A stretch of DNA of 64,000 nt. Origin: Sphingobacteriales bacterium 16-39-50. GTDB taxonomy: Bacteria > Bacteroidota > Bacteroidia > Sphingobacteriales > Sphingobacteriaceae. The stretch is taken from positions 1 through 64,000 of the forward strand of contig NCHA01000001.1 of the NCBI GenBank assembly GCA_002257025.1, written 5' to 3'. A program made the position numbers and the translations under genes. The notes below the pieces were generated by a model. It saw only the letters and a list, made by a program, of their open reading frames with translations. It had not been told where the DNA came from and did no database searches. Position 1 is the first letter of the stretch. Each line of letters begins with the position of its first letter. Of the stretch, positions 37,026-44,917 are shown piece after piece.

Positions 37026-37565
37026 ATGAAAAGAATTTTAGTTTTGGGTGTTTGTGCCCTTTTTATTGCATGCAGTAGTTCTTCTGAAAAATCAAGTGAT
37101 GCCGATACAATTGCTTCGGTAGAAATGGATACAGCTGCTGTGACTTCCCCGTCGATTGACACTACGATTGCGGCTCCAGCAGTTCCCGTAGCCGCTGTTG
37201 AAACTGCTGATAGTAAAGCTACTGAGGTAAAGGCAAAGGAAACACCGGCTGTAAAAGAAGTTAAGCCTGCAGAACCTGTTAAACCGGCTGTGGTTGCTCA
37301 AGCTGTTGATACTAAAAAGGGGGAGACGTTGATTTCAAAATCAGATTGTTTTGCCTGCCACAAGGTTAATGAAAAACTATTGGGACCAAGCTATAAAGAT
37401 GTAGCTAATAAGTATTCAGATACTAAGACTAATATAGATTACCTTGTTAAAAAAATTAAAGCTGGAGGAAGTGGCGTTTGGGGAGCCATTCCAATGTCAC
37501 CACACCCTGCATTATCGGACGAAGATGCTGAAGCAATGGTTCACTATATCCTGAGCGTTAAATAG
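37026..37565 (+). CDS. Cytochrome c lipoprotein with Ala/Pro/Val-rich linker
   Basis: From the ATG at 37026 the leader ends in lipobox LFIAC (Cys16). Residues about 20-97 are a low-complexity linker of Ala, Val, Pro, Thr and Lys. The heme site is C108-F-A-C111-H112 and the sixth ligand M157 (AIPMSPHP), as in small c-551/552 cytochromes. A TTG-initiated frame from 36978 would bury the lipobox and is rejected. It probably carries electrons from the sugar dehydrogenases; the long linker would let the heme domain reach partners. A strong terminator follows. Confidence 0.88.
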   Translation: MKRILVLGVCALFIACSSSSEKSSDADTIASVEMDTAAVTSPSIDTTIAAPAVPVAAVETADSKATEVKAKETPAVKEVKPAEPVKPAVVAQAVDTKKGETLISKSDCFACHKVNEKLLGPSYKDVANKYSDTKTNIDYLVKKIKAGGSGVWGAIPMSPHPALSDEDAEAMVHYILSVK

Positions 37566-37574
37566 TAAATCTAT

Positions 37575-37609
37575 ATAGGTTCTGAGAAATTTACTTTCTC
37601 AGAACCTAT
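37575..37609 (+). terminator. Intrinsic terminator after the cytochrome c lipoprotein gene
   Basis: A perfect 15-bp stem ATAGGTTCTGAGAAA / TTTCTCAGAACCTAT with loop TTTAC. No long T tract follows, but the stem is strong. Confidence 0.8.
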
Positions 37610-37765
37610 CCCTTTAAGCCCAAAGAACTATTGCCCACTGTAACATTTTCCTGTGTTATTGTACTCCTGTTAAGATAAGTTTAAATTGCATTATTAATTT
37701 AATTCTTTCATAGGGGAAAGCCTATGAATTTTACTCATATTATTAATCCAAGTTAATTTGAATTT

Positions 37766-38695
37766 ATGAATAAGATTAAAAATGCTTCAGCAATGAAACC
37801 ATTGAGCCTTACTTGTCTGTTAGTTGGTGTTGTATTGTTTACTAATGCACAGGATGCTAAAACTCCTTTGTTTAAATCTTCAGCTTTAACAGCTTTAAAT
37901 GGTTTTACCAGGGGTATTGAAGGCCCTGCAGTGGATAAAGCAGGTATTTTATATGTGGTTAATTTCGCCAAGCAAGGTACTATCGGGCAGGTTAACCCTG
38001 ATGGATCTGCCAGCCTATTTATTGAACTCCCTGAGGGAAGTATTGGCAATGGTATACGCTTTGACAGTAAGGGTAATATGCTTATTGCAGATTATACAAA
38101 ACACAATATCCTGAAAGTTAATATGTTAACTAAGGATATTTCAGTGTTTGCACATAATGCTACTATGAGCCAGCCAAATGATATTGCCATTGACAATAAA
38201 GACAGACTGTATGCAAGCGATCCAAATTGGGGAGCCAGTACAGGTAGAATCTGGCGGATTGATACTGATGGAAAAACTACAACACTTGATAATATGGGTA
38301 CAGCAAATGGTATTGAAGTAAGCCCGGATAATAAGTTATTGTATGTTAATGAATCAGTACAGCGCAAAGTATGGGTCTATGATCTATCCGCAAAAGGTGA
38401 AGTAAGCAATAAGCGACTATTTCATGAATTTCCTGATTTCGGTATGGATGGTATGCGCTGCGATATCGATGGAAACTTATACGTAACCCGGCATGGAAAG
38501 GGCACTATTGCAAAATTATCGCCTTCCGGAAAGTTACTGACTGAAATTACTCTGATAGGAAAACTACCCAGTAATATAGCATTTGGTGGAAAGGATGGAC
38601 GTACTGCGTATGTTACTTTGCAGGATAAGGGTAATGTTGAAAGCTTCAGGGTTGATAAACCGGGTCGGGAGTGGCTAATGACAAAAGAGAAATAA
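37766..38695 (+). CDS. Secreted SMP-30/gluconolactonase-family lactonase
   Basis: A six-bladed propeller lactonase, 309 aa, with a signal peptide ending about residue 28 (LFTNAQ). Metal and active-site positions are recognisable: Glu in RGIEGPAVD, Asn in QPNDIAID, NGIEVSPD, and Asp in GMDGMRCD. Members hydrolyse sugar lactones, the direct product of the sugar dehydrogenases encoded on either side. Either ATG at 37766 or 37793 could be the start. It is followed 22 bases later by RidA. Confidence 0.87.
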   Translation: MNKIKNASAMKPLSLTCLLVGVVLFTNAQDAKTPLFKSSALTALNGFTRGIEGPAVDKAGILYVVNFAKQGTIGQVNPDGSASLFIELPEGSIGNGIRFDSKGNMLIADYTKHNILKVNMLTKDISVFAHNATMSQPNDIAIDNKDRLYASDPNWGASTGRIWRIDTDGKTTTLDNMGTANGIEVSPDNKLLYVNESVQRKVWVYDLSAKGEVSNKRLFHEFPDFGMDGMRCDIDGNLYVTRHGKGTIAKLSPSGKLLTEITLIGKLPSNIAFGGKDGRTAYVTLQDKGNVESFRVDKPGREWLMTKEK

Positions 38696-38717
38696 TTATC
38701 AATTCAAATAAATAAAG

Positions 38718-39185
38718 ATGAAAACAGAAAGAAGATCAGTATTAAAGAAATTATTTGCTTCAGTAGTAGGAGTAACCGGATTAGGCGCCGTAGCTAATGC
38801 TAAAGGAATTGAATCATCACCTGAAAAAGTTGTTGGTAATGTAACATCAGTTCAAAATGTTCCTATGTTTTCCGGACATGTTATTCATAACGGTTTAGTT
38901 TATATCGCAGGAAAAGGTGCACATACTGCTCCTTTCGAAATCAAGGCACATACCGAGATTGTTCTTAAGGAACTTGAAAAGGAGTTAATAAAGGCTGGTT
39001 CTTCAATGGAGAAGGTTTTGAAAGTAACTGTATATCTGAATGATATTGCTGATTACAAAGGCATGAATGAAGTTTACAAAGGTCGTTTTGGAAGTAAGCC
39101 TCCGGTACGTTCAACTCTTGCTGTTGCTAAAGGTGGTGTTCCCGGTGACTCACTGGTTGAGATGGATGCTATCGCATATCTATAA
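38718..39185 (+). CDS. Tat-exported RidA-family enamine/imine deaminase
   Basis: RidA proteins hydrolyse reactive enamine/imine intermediates released by PLP-dependent ammonia-lyases. The catalytic Arg is R131 (PPVRSTLAVA) and the downstream Glu is E148 (LVEMDAIAYL). The first about 28 residues are a twin-arginine leader (ERRSVLKKLF, hydrophobic core, AVANAKG); classic RidA has none and is about 127 aa, so the extra 28 residues match the leader. Export together with the two SelA-like enzymes suggests it cleans up after them in the periplasm. Confidence 0.88.
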   Translation: MKTERRSVLKKLFASVVGVTGLGAVANAKGIESSPEKVVGNVTSVQNVPMFSGHVIHNGLVYIAGKGAHTAPFEIKAHTEIVLKELEKELIKAGSSMEKVLKVTVYLNDIADYKGMNEVYKGRFGSKPPVRSTLAVAKGGVPGDSLVEMDAIAYL

Positions 39186-39318
39186 TTATTCAAGGTAATT
39201 GACAGGATTAATCCTGCAATTATTTAATTCAAAATTATTACAGCCAATATCAATTTTTCGGAATTAGTATTGGCTGTAATATTGTGACTAAATGCCTGTT
39301 TGAGAAAATTTTAATTCT

Positions 39319-39783
39319 ATGAAAAAATATAATTTTTATACTCTGTTATTATTCTGTGCAGTAAGTGTTATAGTGCTTTCTGCTTCAAGGAATTATCAGT
39401 CTTTAAAATATAAACGAACCGATTCAAAATTTTTACAGGATACAGTAAAGCAGGTAGCATGGTTAGCGCCGGCATCAGCTGACTCTCTTAAAAATCCACT
39501 GACAGTATCACAGGAATCCATTTCAAAGGGAGAAGAGTTATACAATATGTACTGCTTTTCATGTCACGGAGATACTGGTTATGGCGATGGTCCGGCGGGT
39601 GGATCAATGGGTATCAGACCTGCAAATTTTCACGATCAGAGGGTGATAAAGCAAAAGGATGGTGCTTTATTCTGGAAATTAACCAACGGCAAAGGCAACA
39701 TGCCACCTTTTAAAGAAGCTTTAACCGAAGAGCAGCGCTGGCAATTAATTGTCTTTCTCAGGGAATTAGGCAAAACGGAATAA
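39319..39783 (+). CDS. Periplasmic cytochrome c
   Basis: 154 aa, N-terminal hydrophobic anchor or signal (6-22), heme site C79-F-S-C82-H83, axial M128 (GKGNMPPF). KQKDGALFWKLTNGKGNMP is nearly the same as the cytochrome half of the fusion protein at 31909. Only two bases separate its stop from the next gene, a sugar dehydrogenase, so here the electron acceptor and dehydrogenase are separate chains in one operon. Confidence 0.88.
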   Translation: MKKYNFYTLLLFCAVSVIVLSASRNYQSLKYKRTDSKFLQDTVKQVAWLAPASADSLKNPLTVSQESISKGEELYNMYCFSCHGDTGYGDGPAGGSMGIRPANFHDQRVIKQKDGALFWKLTNGKGNMPPFKEALTEEQRWQLIVFLRELGKTE

Positions 39784-39785
39784 TA

Positions 39786-41270
39786 ATGCAAATCAAGAAA
39801 AGCATATATATAATTGGGCTTCTTAGTTTTTTGGTAGCACCTGCTATTTCTTTCGCCCAGAAAGATTCTAAACCAAAGGAGACAAAAACTTCTCCAACAA
39901 GATTAAGTCCGGTAGTCCAGTCAACCCCTGTCCCTTTAAGGTCCGATATTCTAATTGAGAAGTTTGCCGATATACAACCCAATGCCGTTCGTTTATTGAT
40001 TCATCCGGTTTCTGGTGATTTCTATTACACAACTTTTGATGGCGGAGTATTTCATATCACCAAACAGAATGGTTCTATCATTTCAGAGCAAATTCTTACA
40101 GTAAAGGATCACGGAATAAATAAACTACAGGGAGCTATTTTTGCAGGCTCTGAGCTGTTTTTATGCGGAAACACTACCGAAAATAATAACAGAGGTACCA
40201 GAGGAAGATTGGTACGCTTTTCAATAGTACCCAACAGTATTCCAAAGATGACCATAGTTTTCAATACTGAAGCATATGGATTGAATGCCACAACATGGGA
40301 TCATGGTTGGAATGCACTTGTCCTTAGCCCGGATGAAAAATATATTTTTATCACTTCTGGTTCCAGAACCGGACATGGTGAAATTCAGGATGATAAAGGA
40401 GTTTATCCTAATGCACGTGATAACGCTCTAACCACCAAAATCTTTCGAATCCCTGCTAAAGCAGAAAATCTATTATTGCCCAATGACACAGATAAATTAA
40501 AAGCAGATGCTTATTTGTATGCTGAAGGAATTCGAAATGCATACGATATGGCATTCGATCCTGATGGCAATTTATTCGCGGTTGTTAACTCTTCTGATTA
40601 TGATCATTCAGAAGATATGTTTTGGGTAAGACAAGGGCGGCATTATGGATTTCCCTGGATAATGGGAGGTATTGAAAACCCCCAGCAATACCCTGATTTT
40701 ATGCCTGATCCAAAGAAAGATCCATTTCTGCCAGCTACATCACACGGGATGCTGATGAAGTATTTTCGAAATGATCCGGATTTTCCAAAAATACCGAAAG
40801 GAGTAAAATTTAGTCCGGGAGTTCAAAACCTCGGTCCGGATGCCAATAAATACAGAGGACATTCTGGTAAAATACTTGACGGAGATAATACCGGAGTAAC
40901 TATCAGTACGTTTACGGCGCACAGTTCTCCGCTAGGTCTTGTTTTTGACACTAAAAGAGTGCTTTCTGGTGAATTCAAGGGTGATGGTTTCGTTCTCAGA
41001 AATACTCTTGGATCCAAATCCAGTCTGATGAAACCATTTACAGATCAAGGCAGAGATTTGCTTCACCTTGACATGTCATATGATAAGGGAACTGATAATT
41101 ATTTCGTAAAAACAACCCGGATTGCAGATTCGTTCAATAATCCGACAGACGCTGTTTTGATTGGTAATTCATTATATATAATTGAATATGATGCCAAAGT
41201 AGGAAGTATCTGGAAGGTCACCTTGCCTGCGGGTTCAAAAAAGTTTAAAAAGGTAAGAAAGAAAAGATAA
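39786..41270 (+). CDS. PQQ-dependent sugar dehydrogenase-type protein
   Basis: 494 aa, signal peptide ending about residue 24 (AISFAQ), then a glucose/sorbosone dehydrogenase-like propeller: TWDHGWNALVLSPDEKYIFI, YAEGIRNAYDMAFDPDGNLF, RQGRHYGFPWIMGG, PLGLVFDTKRV. The C-terminus is very basic (KKFKKVRKKR). The start ATG is fixed by the tight junction with the cytochrome gene. Substrate is expected to be an aldose end; the neighbouring lactonase supports lactone formation. Cofactor assignment is by family. Confidence 0.82.
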   Translation: MQIKKSIYIIGLLSFLVAPAISFAQKDSKPKETKTSPTRLSPVVQSTPVPLRSDILIEKFADIQPNAVRLLIHPVSGDFYYTTFDGGVFHITKQNGSIISEQILTVKDHGINKLQGAIFAGSELFLCGNTTENNNRGTRGRLVRFSIVPNSIPKMTIVFNTEAYGLNATTWDHGWNALVLSPDEKYIFITSGSRTGHGEIQDDKGVYPNARDNALTTKIFRIPAKAENLLLPNDTDKLKADAYLYAEGIRNAYDMAFDPDGNLFAVVNSSDYDHSEDMFWVRQGRHYGFPWIMGGIENPQQYPDFMPDPKKDPFLPATSHGMLMKYFRNDPDFPKIPKGVKFSPGVQNLGPDANKYRGHSGKILDGDNTGVTISTFTAHSSPLGLVFDTKRVLSGEFKGDGFVLRNTLGSKSSLMKPFTDQGRDLLHLDMSYDKGTDNYFVKTTRIADSFNNPTDAVLIGNSLYIIEYDAKVGSIWKVTLPAGSKKFKKVRKKR

Positions 41271-41361
41271 TCAGTGAGCTTGCTCAATTCGAATCAAAGA
41301 ATGGGCTAATCTGATTATTATTTAAATAATTTTTGTTTATTTATATTATTAAATTAAAACT

Positions 41362-42285
41362 ATGAGAGTTAAGTTATTATTGTCAATTGTATTTGCTTGC
41401 GTTTCTTCTCAATCCTGGGTATCTGCACAAACAATTCCGAAGGAAGAATTAACATTTTTAACTTCCGAATGGAAAGGTGAACGTTTTCCCGATGGTCGTC
41501 CTAAGATTTCGGACAATCTTTTGGAAAGGGCAAAGAAAATTGGGCTTGATGATGCCTGGCAAGTATTAAAAGTATCTGGCTATCTCAATCAGTTTGAGCA
41601 TGGATGGAAAACCCTGAACGATGAAATCATCACCGGAAGGGCAGTAACAGCGATGTATATGCCAAATCGCCCCGACCTGGAAAAAAACATTAAAGCCAGA
41701 GGTGTAAAGCAGGGCCGTGTTGGTAATACCAATACCTGGCCGATTGCTGTATTAAATAAGGGAGATGTTTATGTTGCTGATGCTTTTGGTAAAATTAATG
41801 GAGGTACGCTTATTGGAAGTACTCTTGCGACATCAATTTTTACTAATTCAGGTAATGGGGTAATACTTAACGGTGCAGCGAGAGATGTACCAGGATTGGA
41901 AGAAATCAAAGGGTTCAATGCCTTTGTGAGGGACTTTCATCCTAGTTTTATGGAGGAGATGCTCTTAATGGGCTTAAATACACCTATTCGTATTGGTGGA
42001 GCAATTGTAATGCCTGGTGATTTAGTAATTGCTGCTAAAATTGGAGTTTTGTTTGTTCCGGCACATTTAGCGGAGCAAGTGGTATCAACTGCTGAATTTG
42101 TAGTTAGAAGAGATAAATATGCTTTTGAAGTTATCAAATCAGGAAAGTATACAGGTGGTCAGTTGGATAATGCCTGGACTGAAGAAATGAAACTGGATTT
42201 CCTGAAATGGATGGAAAGACATCCCGAAGAAGGAAAAATGACCAAAGCAGAGCTTGATGTAATCATGAGCAAAAGAACCTGGTAA
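41362..42285 (+). CDS. Exported RraA-like aldolase/decarboxylase
   Basis: 307 aa with a signal peptide (to about residue 23, ends WVSAQ) and an RraA/HMG-aldolase core: GRAVTAMYMPNRPD, NKGDVYVADAFGKINGG and MPGDLVIAAKIGVLFVP. It keeps the Arg-Asp pair, R174-D175 (LNGAARDVPG), needed for metal-assisted cleavage of 4-hydroxy-2-keto acids, whereas the relative at 21663 has Tyr-Leu there. It could split a keto acid to pyruvate plus an aldehyde, or decarboxylate oxaloacetate, in the periplasm. It lies before a BASS carrier that could import the product. Confidence 0.82.
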   Translation: MRVKLLLSIVFACVSSQSWVSAQTIPKEELTFLTSEWKGERFPDGRPKISDNLLERAKKIGLDDAWQVLKVSGYLNQFEHGWKTLNDEIITGRAVTAMYMPNRPDLEKNIKARGVKQGRVGNTNTWPIAVLNKGDVYVADAFGKINGGTLIGSTLATSIFTNSGNGVILNGAARDVPGLEEIKGFNAFVRDFHPSFMEEMLLMGLNTPIRIGGAIVMPGDLVIAAKIGVLFVPAHLAEQVVSTAEFVVRRDKYAFEVIKSGKYTGGQLDNAWTEEMKLDFLKWMERHPEEGKMTKAELDVIMSKRTW

Positions 42286-42322
42286 TTAAATCGAAACAAG
42301 AAGATAACTAAAACATAATATT

Positions 42323-43444
42323 GTGAAAAAACTGAATCTCTATTCTGCGGCGCTTGGTGTGGCTGCATTGTTATTGCTAATCTCACTGGGAATGATGTTT
42401 TCCGGTAATATTGCAGGCGCAGGGCCATTACTAATCACCTTCTTTTTTTTACTTGCAGTGGGTTTTAAAGGGTATGATAATCTTAAAGGGTTTTCATATA
42501 CAATAATGATCTTTGCAGCCGTAACTATGGCGCTTTATTATCCGCAGTATTTTAAAACAATTGGTGATTTCAAGCTGACAGGATTAATAACCCCCCTTAT
42601 TCAAATCATTATGTTTGGAATGGGTACATCCATGAGTGCAAATGATTTTATGGCTGTGTTTAAACAACCTAAAGGAGTTTTAATTGGTATTATTGCACAG
42701 TTTTTGATTATGCCTACCATGGGTTTCATATTGGCAACTTCCACTAATTTTTCACCTGAAATTGCTGCAGGGATAGTGTTGATTGGTTGCTCACCCAGCG
42801 GCCTGGCCTCAAATGTAATGTGTTATCTTGCTAAAGCAAATCTTGCACTTTCATTAACTATCACTTCTATTGCAACTTTACTTGCTCCAGTTCTAACACC
42901 ACTTCTGATGAAGTTACTTGCTGGTGAATTTATTGAAATTGATATGTTCGGAATGATGTGGGATATTGCTAAAATGATTATTATTCCAATTGGAGCAGGA
43001 TTGATTTTTAATAAATTATTATCCGGTAAAATGAAGTGGCTTGATGCTGCAATGCCTATTGTTTCAATGGCAGGAATAGCCTTAATTATTGTAGTTATAA
43101 CCGCTGCCGGCCGTGATAGTCTGTTAGAGATTGGTTCTGTATTAATTTTGGTTGTTCTTATTCATAATGTATTTGGCTATAGCTTAGGGTATGGCTTTGC
43201 CAGATTATTTAGAATGCCTGAGCGCGATGCTCGTACTGTAGCATTGGAAGTTGGAATGCAGAATGGTGGATTAGCCTCTGGTATTGCCAATAGCTTAGGT
43301 AAGATCGCAACTATGGGTCTGGCACCCGCAGTATTCGGTCCATTGATGAACATCACAGGATCTATACTTGCCTCTTACTGGCATAGAAGACCTCCTGCAG
43401 GTTATGTTGAACCAGAAATTGAAGGAGAAGTTAGATCTCATTAA
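42323..43444 (+). CDS. BASS-family (bile acid:sodium symporter-like) transporter
   Basis: 373 aa, ten predicted hydrophobic segments. GCSPSGLASNVMCYLAKANL is the conserved crossover region with unwound helix; a second such region is LEVGMQNGGLASGIANSLGK. Family members move bile acids, ketopantoate or other organic anions with sodium. The start is GTG at 42323 with MKKLNLYS following. It is encoded directly after the exported RraA-like enzyme and probably takes up a small keto acid. It gives the island a second inner-membrane carrier besides the MFS protein. Confidence 0.87.
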   Translation: MKKLNLYSAALGVAALLLLISLGMMFSGNIAGAGPLLITFFFLLAVGFKGYDNLKGFSYTIMIFAAVTMALYYPQYFKTIGDFKLTGLITPLIQIIMFGMGTSMSANDFMAVFKQPKGVLIGIIAQFLIMPTMGFILATSTNFSPEIAAGIVLIGCSPSGLASNVMCYLAKANLALSLTITSIATLLAPVLTPLLMKLLAGEFIEIDMFGMMWDIAKMIIIPIGAGLIFNKLLSGKMKWLDAAMPIVSMAGIALIIVVITAAGRDSLLEIGSVLILVVLIHNVFGYSLGYGFARLFRMPERDARTVALEVGMQNGGLASGIANSLGKIATMGLAPAVFGPLMNITGSILASYWHRRPPAGYVEPEIEGEVRSH

Positions 43445-43456
43445 AACCGTATAGAA

Positions 43457-43885
43457 ATGAAGAAAATTGGATTATTTTTTGCTTTTATGATGTTTGTTGT
43501 AACAAACATTTATTCGCAGTCACAGCATGAACAAGCTGTTGCAACTGCGGTCAATGCGCTACATAATAATGTAGTAAACCCTGAGCGGAAAGCATTGGAC
43601 ATGCTGGTCTCAGATGCATTGTCCTATGGTCATTCAGCTGGTAAGGTTGAGAATAAGGAGCAGTTTATAGACTTTTTATTTAACGGCCCTTTTAAGTTTA
43701 CTTCAATCAATACCGCCGATCAAACAATTCAGGTCAGTGGAAAAAATGCTGTTGTGAGACATATCTTTATTGGAAAAGCCACTAATGCCGGTGTTCCAAC
43801 TGACATCAGATTGGGTAATTTAATGGTTTGGAGAAAAGAAGGCGGGAAATGGAAATTACTGGCAAGGCAAGCATTCAAATTATAA
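43457..43885 (+). CDS. Secreted NTF2-like (DUF4440/SnoaL-type) protein
   Basis: 142 aa with a signal peptide (1-20, ends IYSQ). The mature 120 residues show the cone-shaped NTF2-like pattern (ALHNNVVNPERKALDMLVSD, AVVRHIFIG, LMVWRKEGGKWKLLARQA). Such proteins may be small-molecule binders or isomerases or dehydratases. It starts 12 bases after the carrier gene and is the last gene before the terminator at 43917, so it closes the operon. Function is not known. Confidence 0.8.
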   Translation: MKKIGLFFAFMMFVVTNIYSQSQHEQAVATAVNALHNNVVNPERKALDMLVSDALSYGHSAGKVENKEQFIDFLFNGPFKFTSINTADQTIQVSGKNAVVRHIFIGKATNAGVPTDIRLGNLMVWRKEGGKWKLLARQAFKL

Positions 43886-43916
43886 TTAAACAGGGATTAT
43901 TTTCCAATAATTTTTT

Positions 43917-43950
43917 AAAAGTGCGCTTCATACCCTAGCGCACTTTTTTA
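43917..43950 (+). terminator. Intrinsic terminator closing the catabolic island
   Basis: Stem AAAAGTGCGCT / AGCGCACTTTT (43917-43927 and 43937-43947) with a 9-base loop, followed by further T residues. Confidence 0.88.
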
Positions 43951-43954
43951 TTTA

Positions 43955-44154
43955 ACATGAACTCGACATAATATTTAAAAACCACATAGAGACATAGCTA
44001 TTTTATATCTGCTAACTTTTATTTTAGACACTGATAGTCTTGAAGCTTCGCTTCAATCTATTTGATTTACAATCTATGTTTCCTTTAAAGCATATTATCA
44101 GTCAATCTTGTGGTTAGATATTGATCTTTAGATATTTATATGTCGAACTCACGT
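43955..44154. mobile_element. MITE-like element, copy 2
   Basis: A 200-bp non-coding element. Left end ACATGAACTCGACAT (43955-43969) and right end ATGTCGAACTCACGT (44140-44154) are inverted repeats, and TATTTA flanks both sides (43949-43954 and 44155-44160). A small internal hairpin TTGAAGC-TTC-GCTTCAA sits at 44040-44056. It aligns in reverse with copy 1 at 22592-22781. Confidence 0.8.
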
Positions 44155-44191
44155 TATTTAGTATTAAAATTCTAACACACTAATTATCAAA

Positions 44192-44830
44192 ATGTTAAAA
44201 CCAGATAGCTTAATATTTGATCTCGATGGCACCTTATGGGATGCCCTTGATACCTACCTCGAATCATGGAATGAAGGTGCCAAAATTGAAGACCTGAACC
44301 GGGTGTTTACACGGGATGACCTACATTATGTAATGGGTTGGGAACGATCTAAAGTGTTGAGCCATTTTTTCCCTGAGATGGATGAGGAAGGTCGGGAGCG
44401 GGTGTATAAGACAATAAATGAATGCAGACTAAGGCTGATGCCTGAACGGGGAGGAGTGATGTATGAAGGTGTACGGGAAGGGCTCATAGAGCTCAGCAAA
44501 AAATATAAATTATTCATAGTGAGTAATTGCCCTGAAAACCTGATTGTTGAATTTTTGAAGTGGGCAGATCTGGAAGAATACGTAACAGATGAAATGGCAC
44601 ATGGGGTAAATTCTATGCCCAAACATTATAATATAAAGCTTCTTGTTGATAGGCATAACTTAAAAACACCGGTTTATATAGGGGATACACTAGGTGATGA
44701 GTTAGAAACAAGAAAGGCCGGATTGCCTTTTGTATTACTTACTTATGGTTTTGGCACTACTGAGGATTATGACCTTAAATTTGATGATTTTATCACATTT
44801 ACAGAGTATTTTATGAATCTGGAAGATTGA
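44192..44830 (+). CDS. HAD-superfamily hydrolase
   Basis: 212 aa phosphatase/phosphomutase-type HAD protein. The nucleophile motif is FDLDGTLWD with D10 and D12; the cap domain spans about 18-85; motif II is FIVSNCPENL and the last acidic motif is IGDTLGDELETRKAG. Cytoplasmic, no signal. It follows the MITE-like element as a separate unit. Substrate unknown. Confidence 0.88.
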   Translation: MLKPDSLIFDLDGTLWDALDTYLESWNEGAKIEDLNRVFTRDDLHYVMGWERSKVLSHFFPEMDEEGRERVYKTINECRLRLMPERGGVMYEGVREGLIELSKKYKLFIVSNCPENLIVEFLKWADLEEYVTDEMAHGVNSMPKHYNIKLLVDRHNLKTPVYIGDTLGDELETRKAGLPFVLLTYGFGTTEDYDLKFDDFITFTEYFMNLED

Positions 44831-44917
44831 AAAGCCGTATTTTAATCTTTACATTTCTAAAATGATCATTTATTAGTCGAAATATAGTTTAAACAATAGT
44901 TCAAAAATCCAGCAGCT

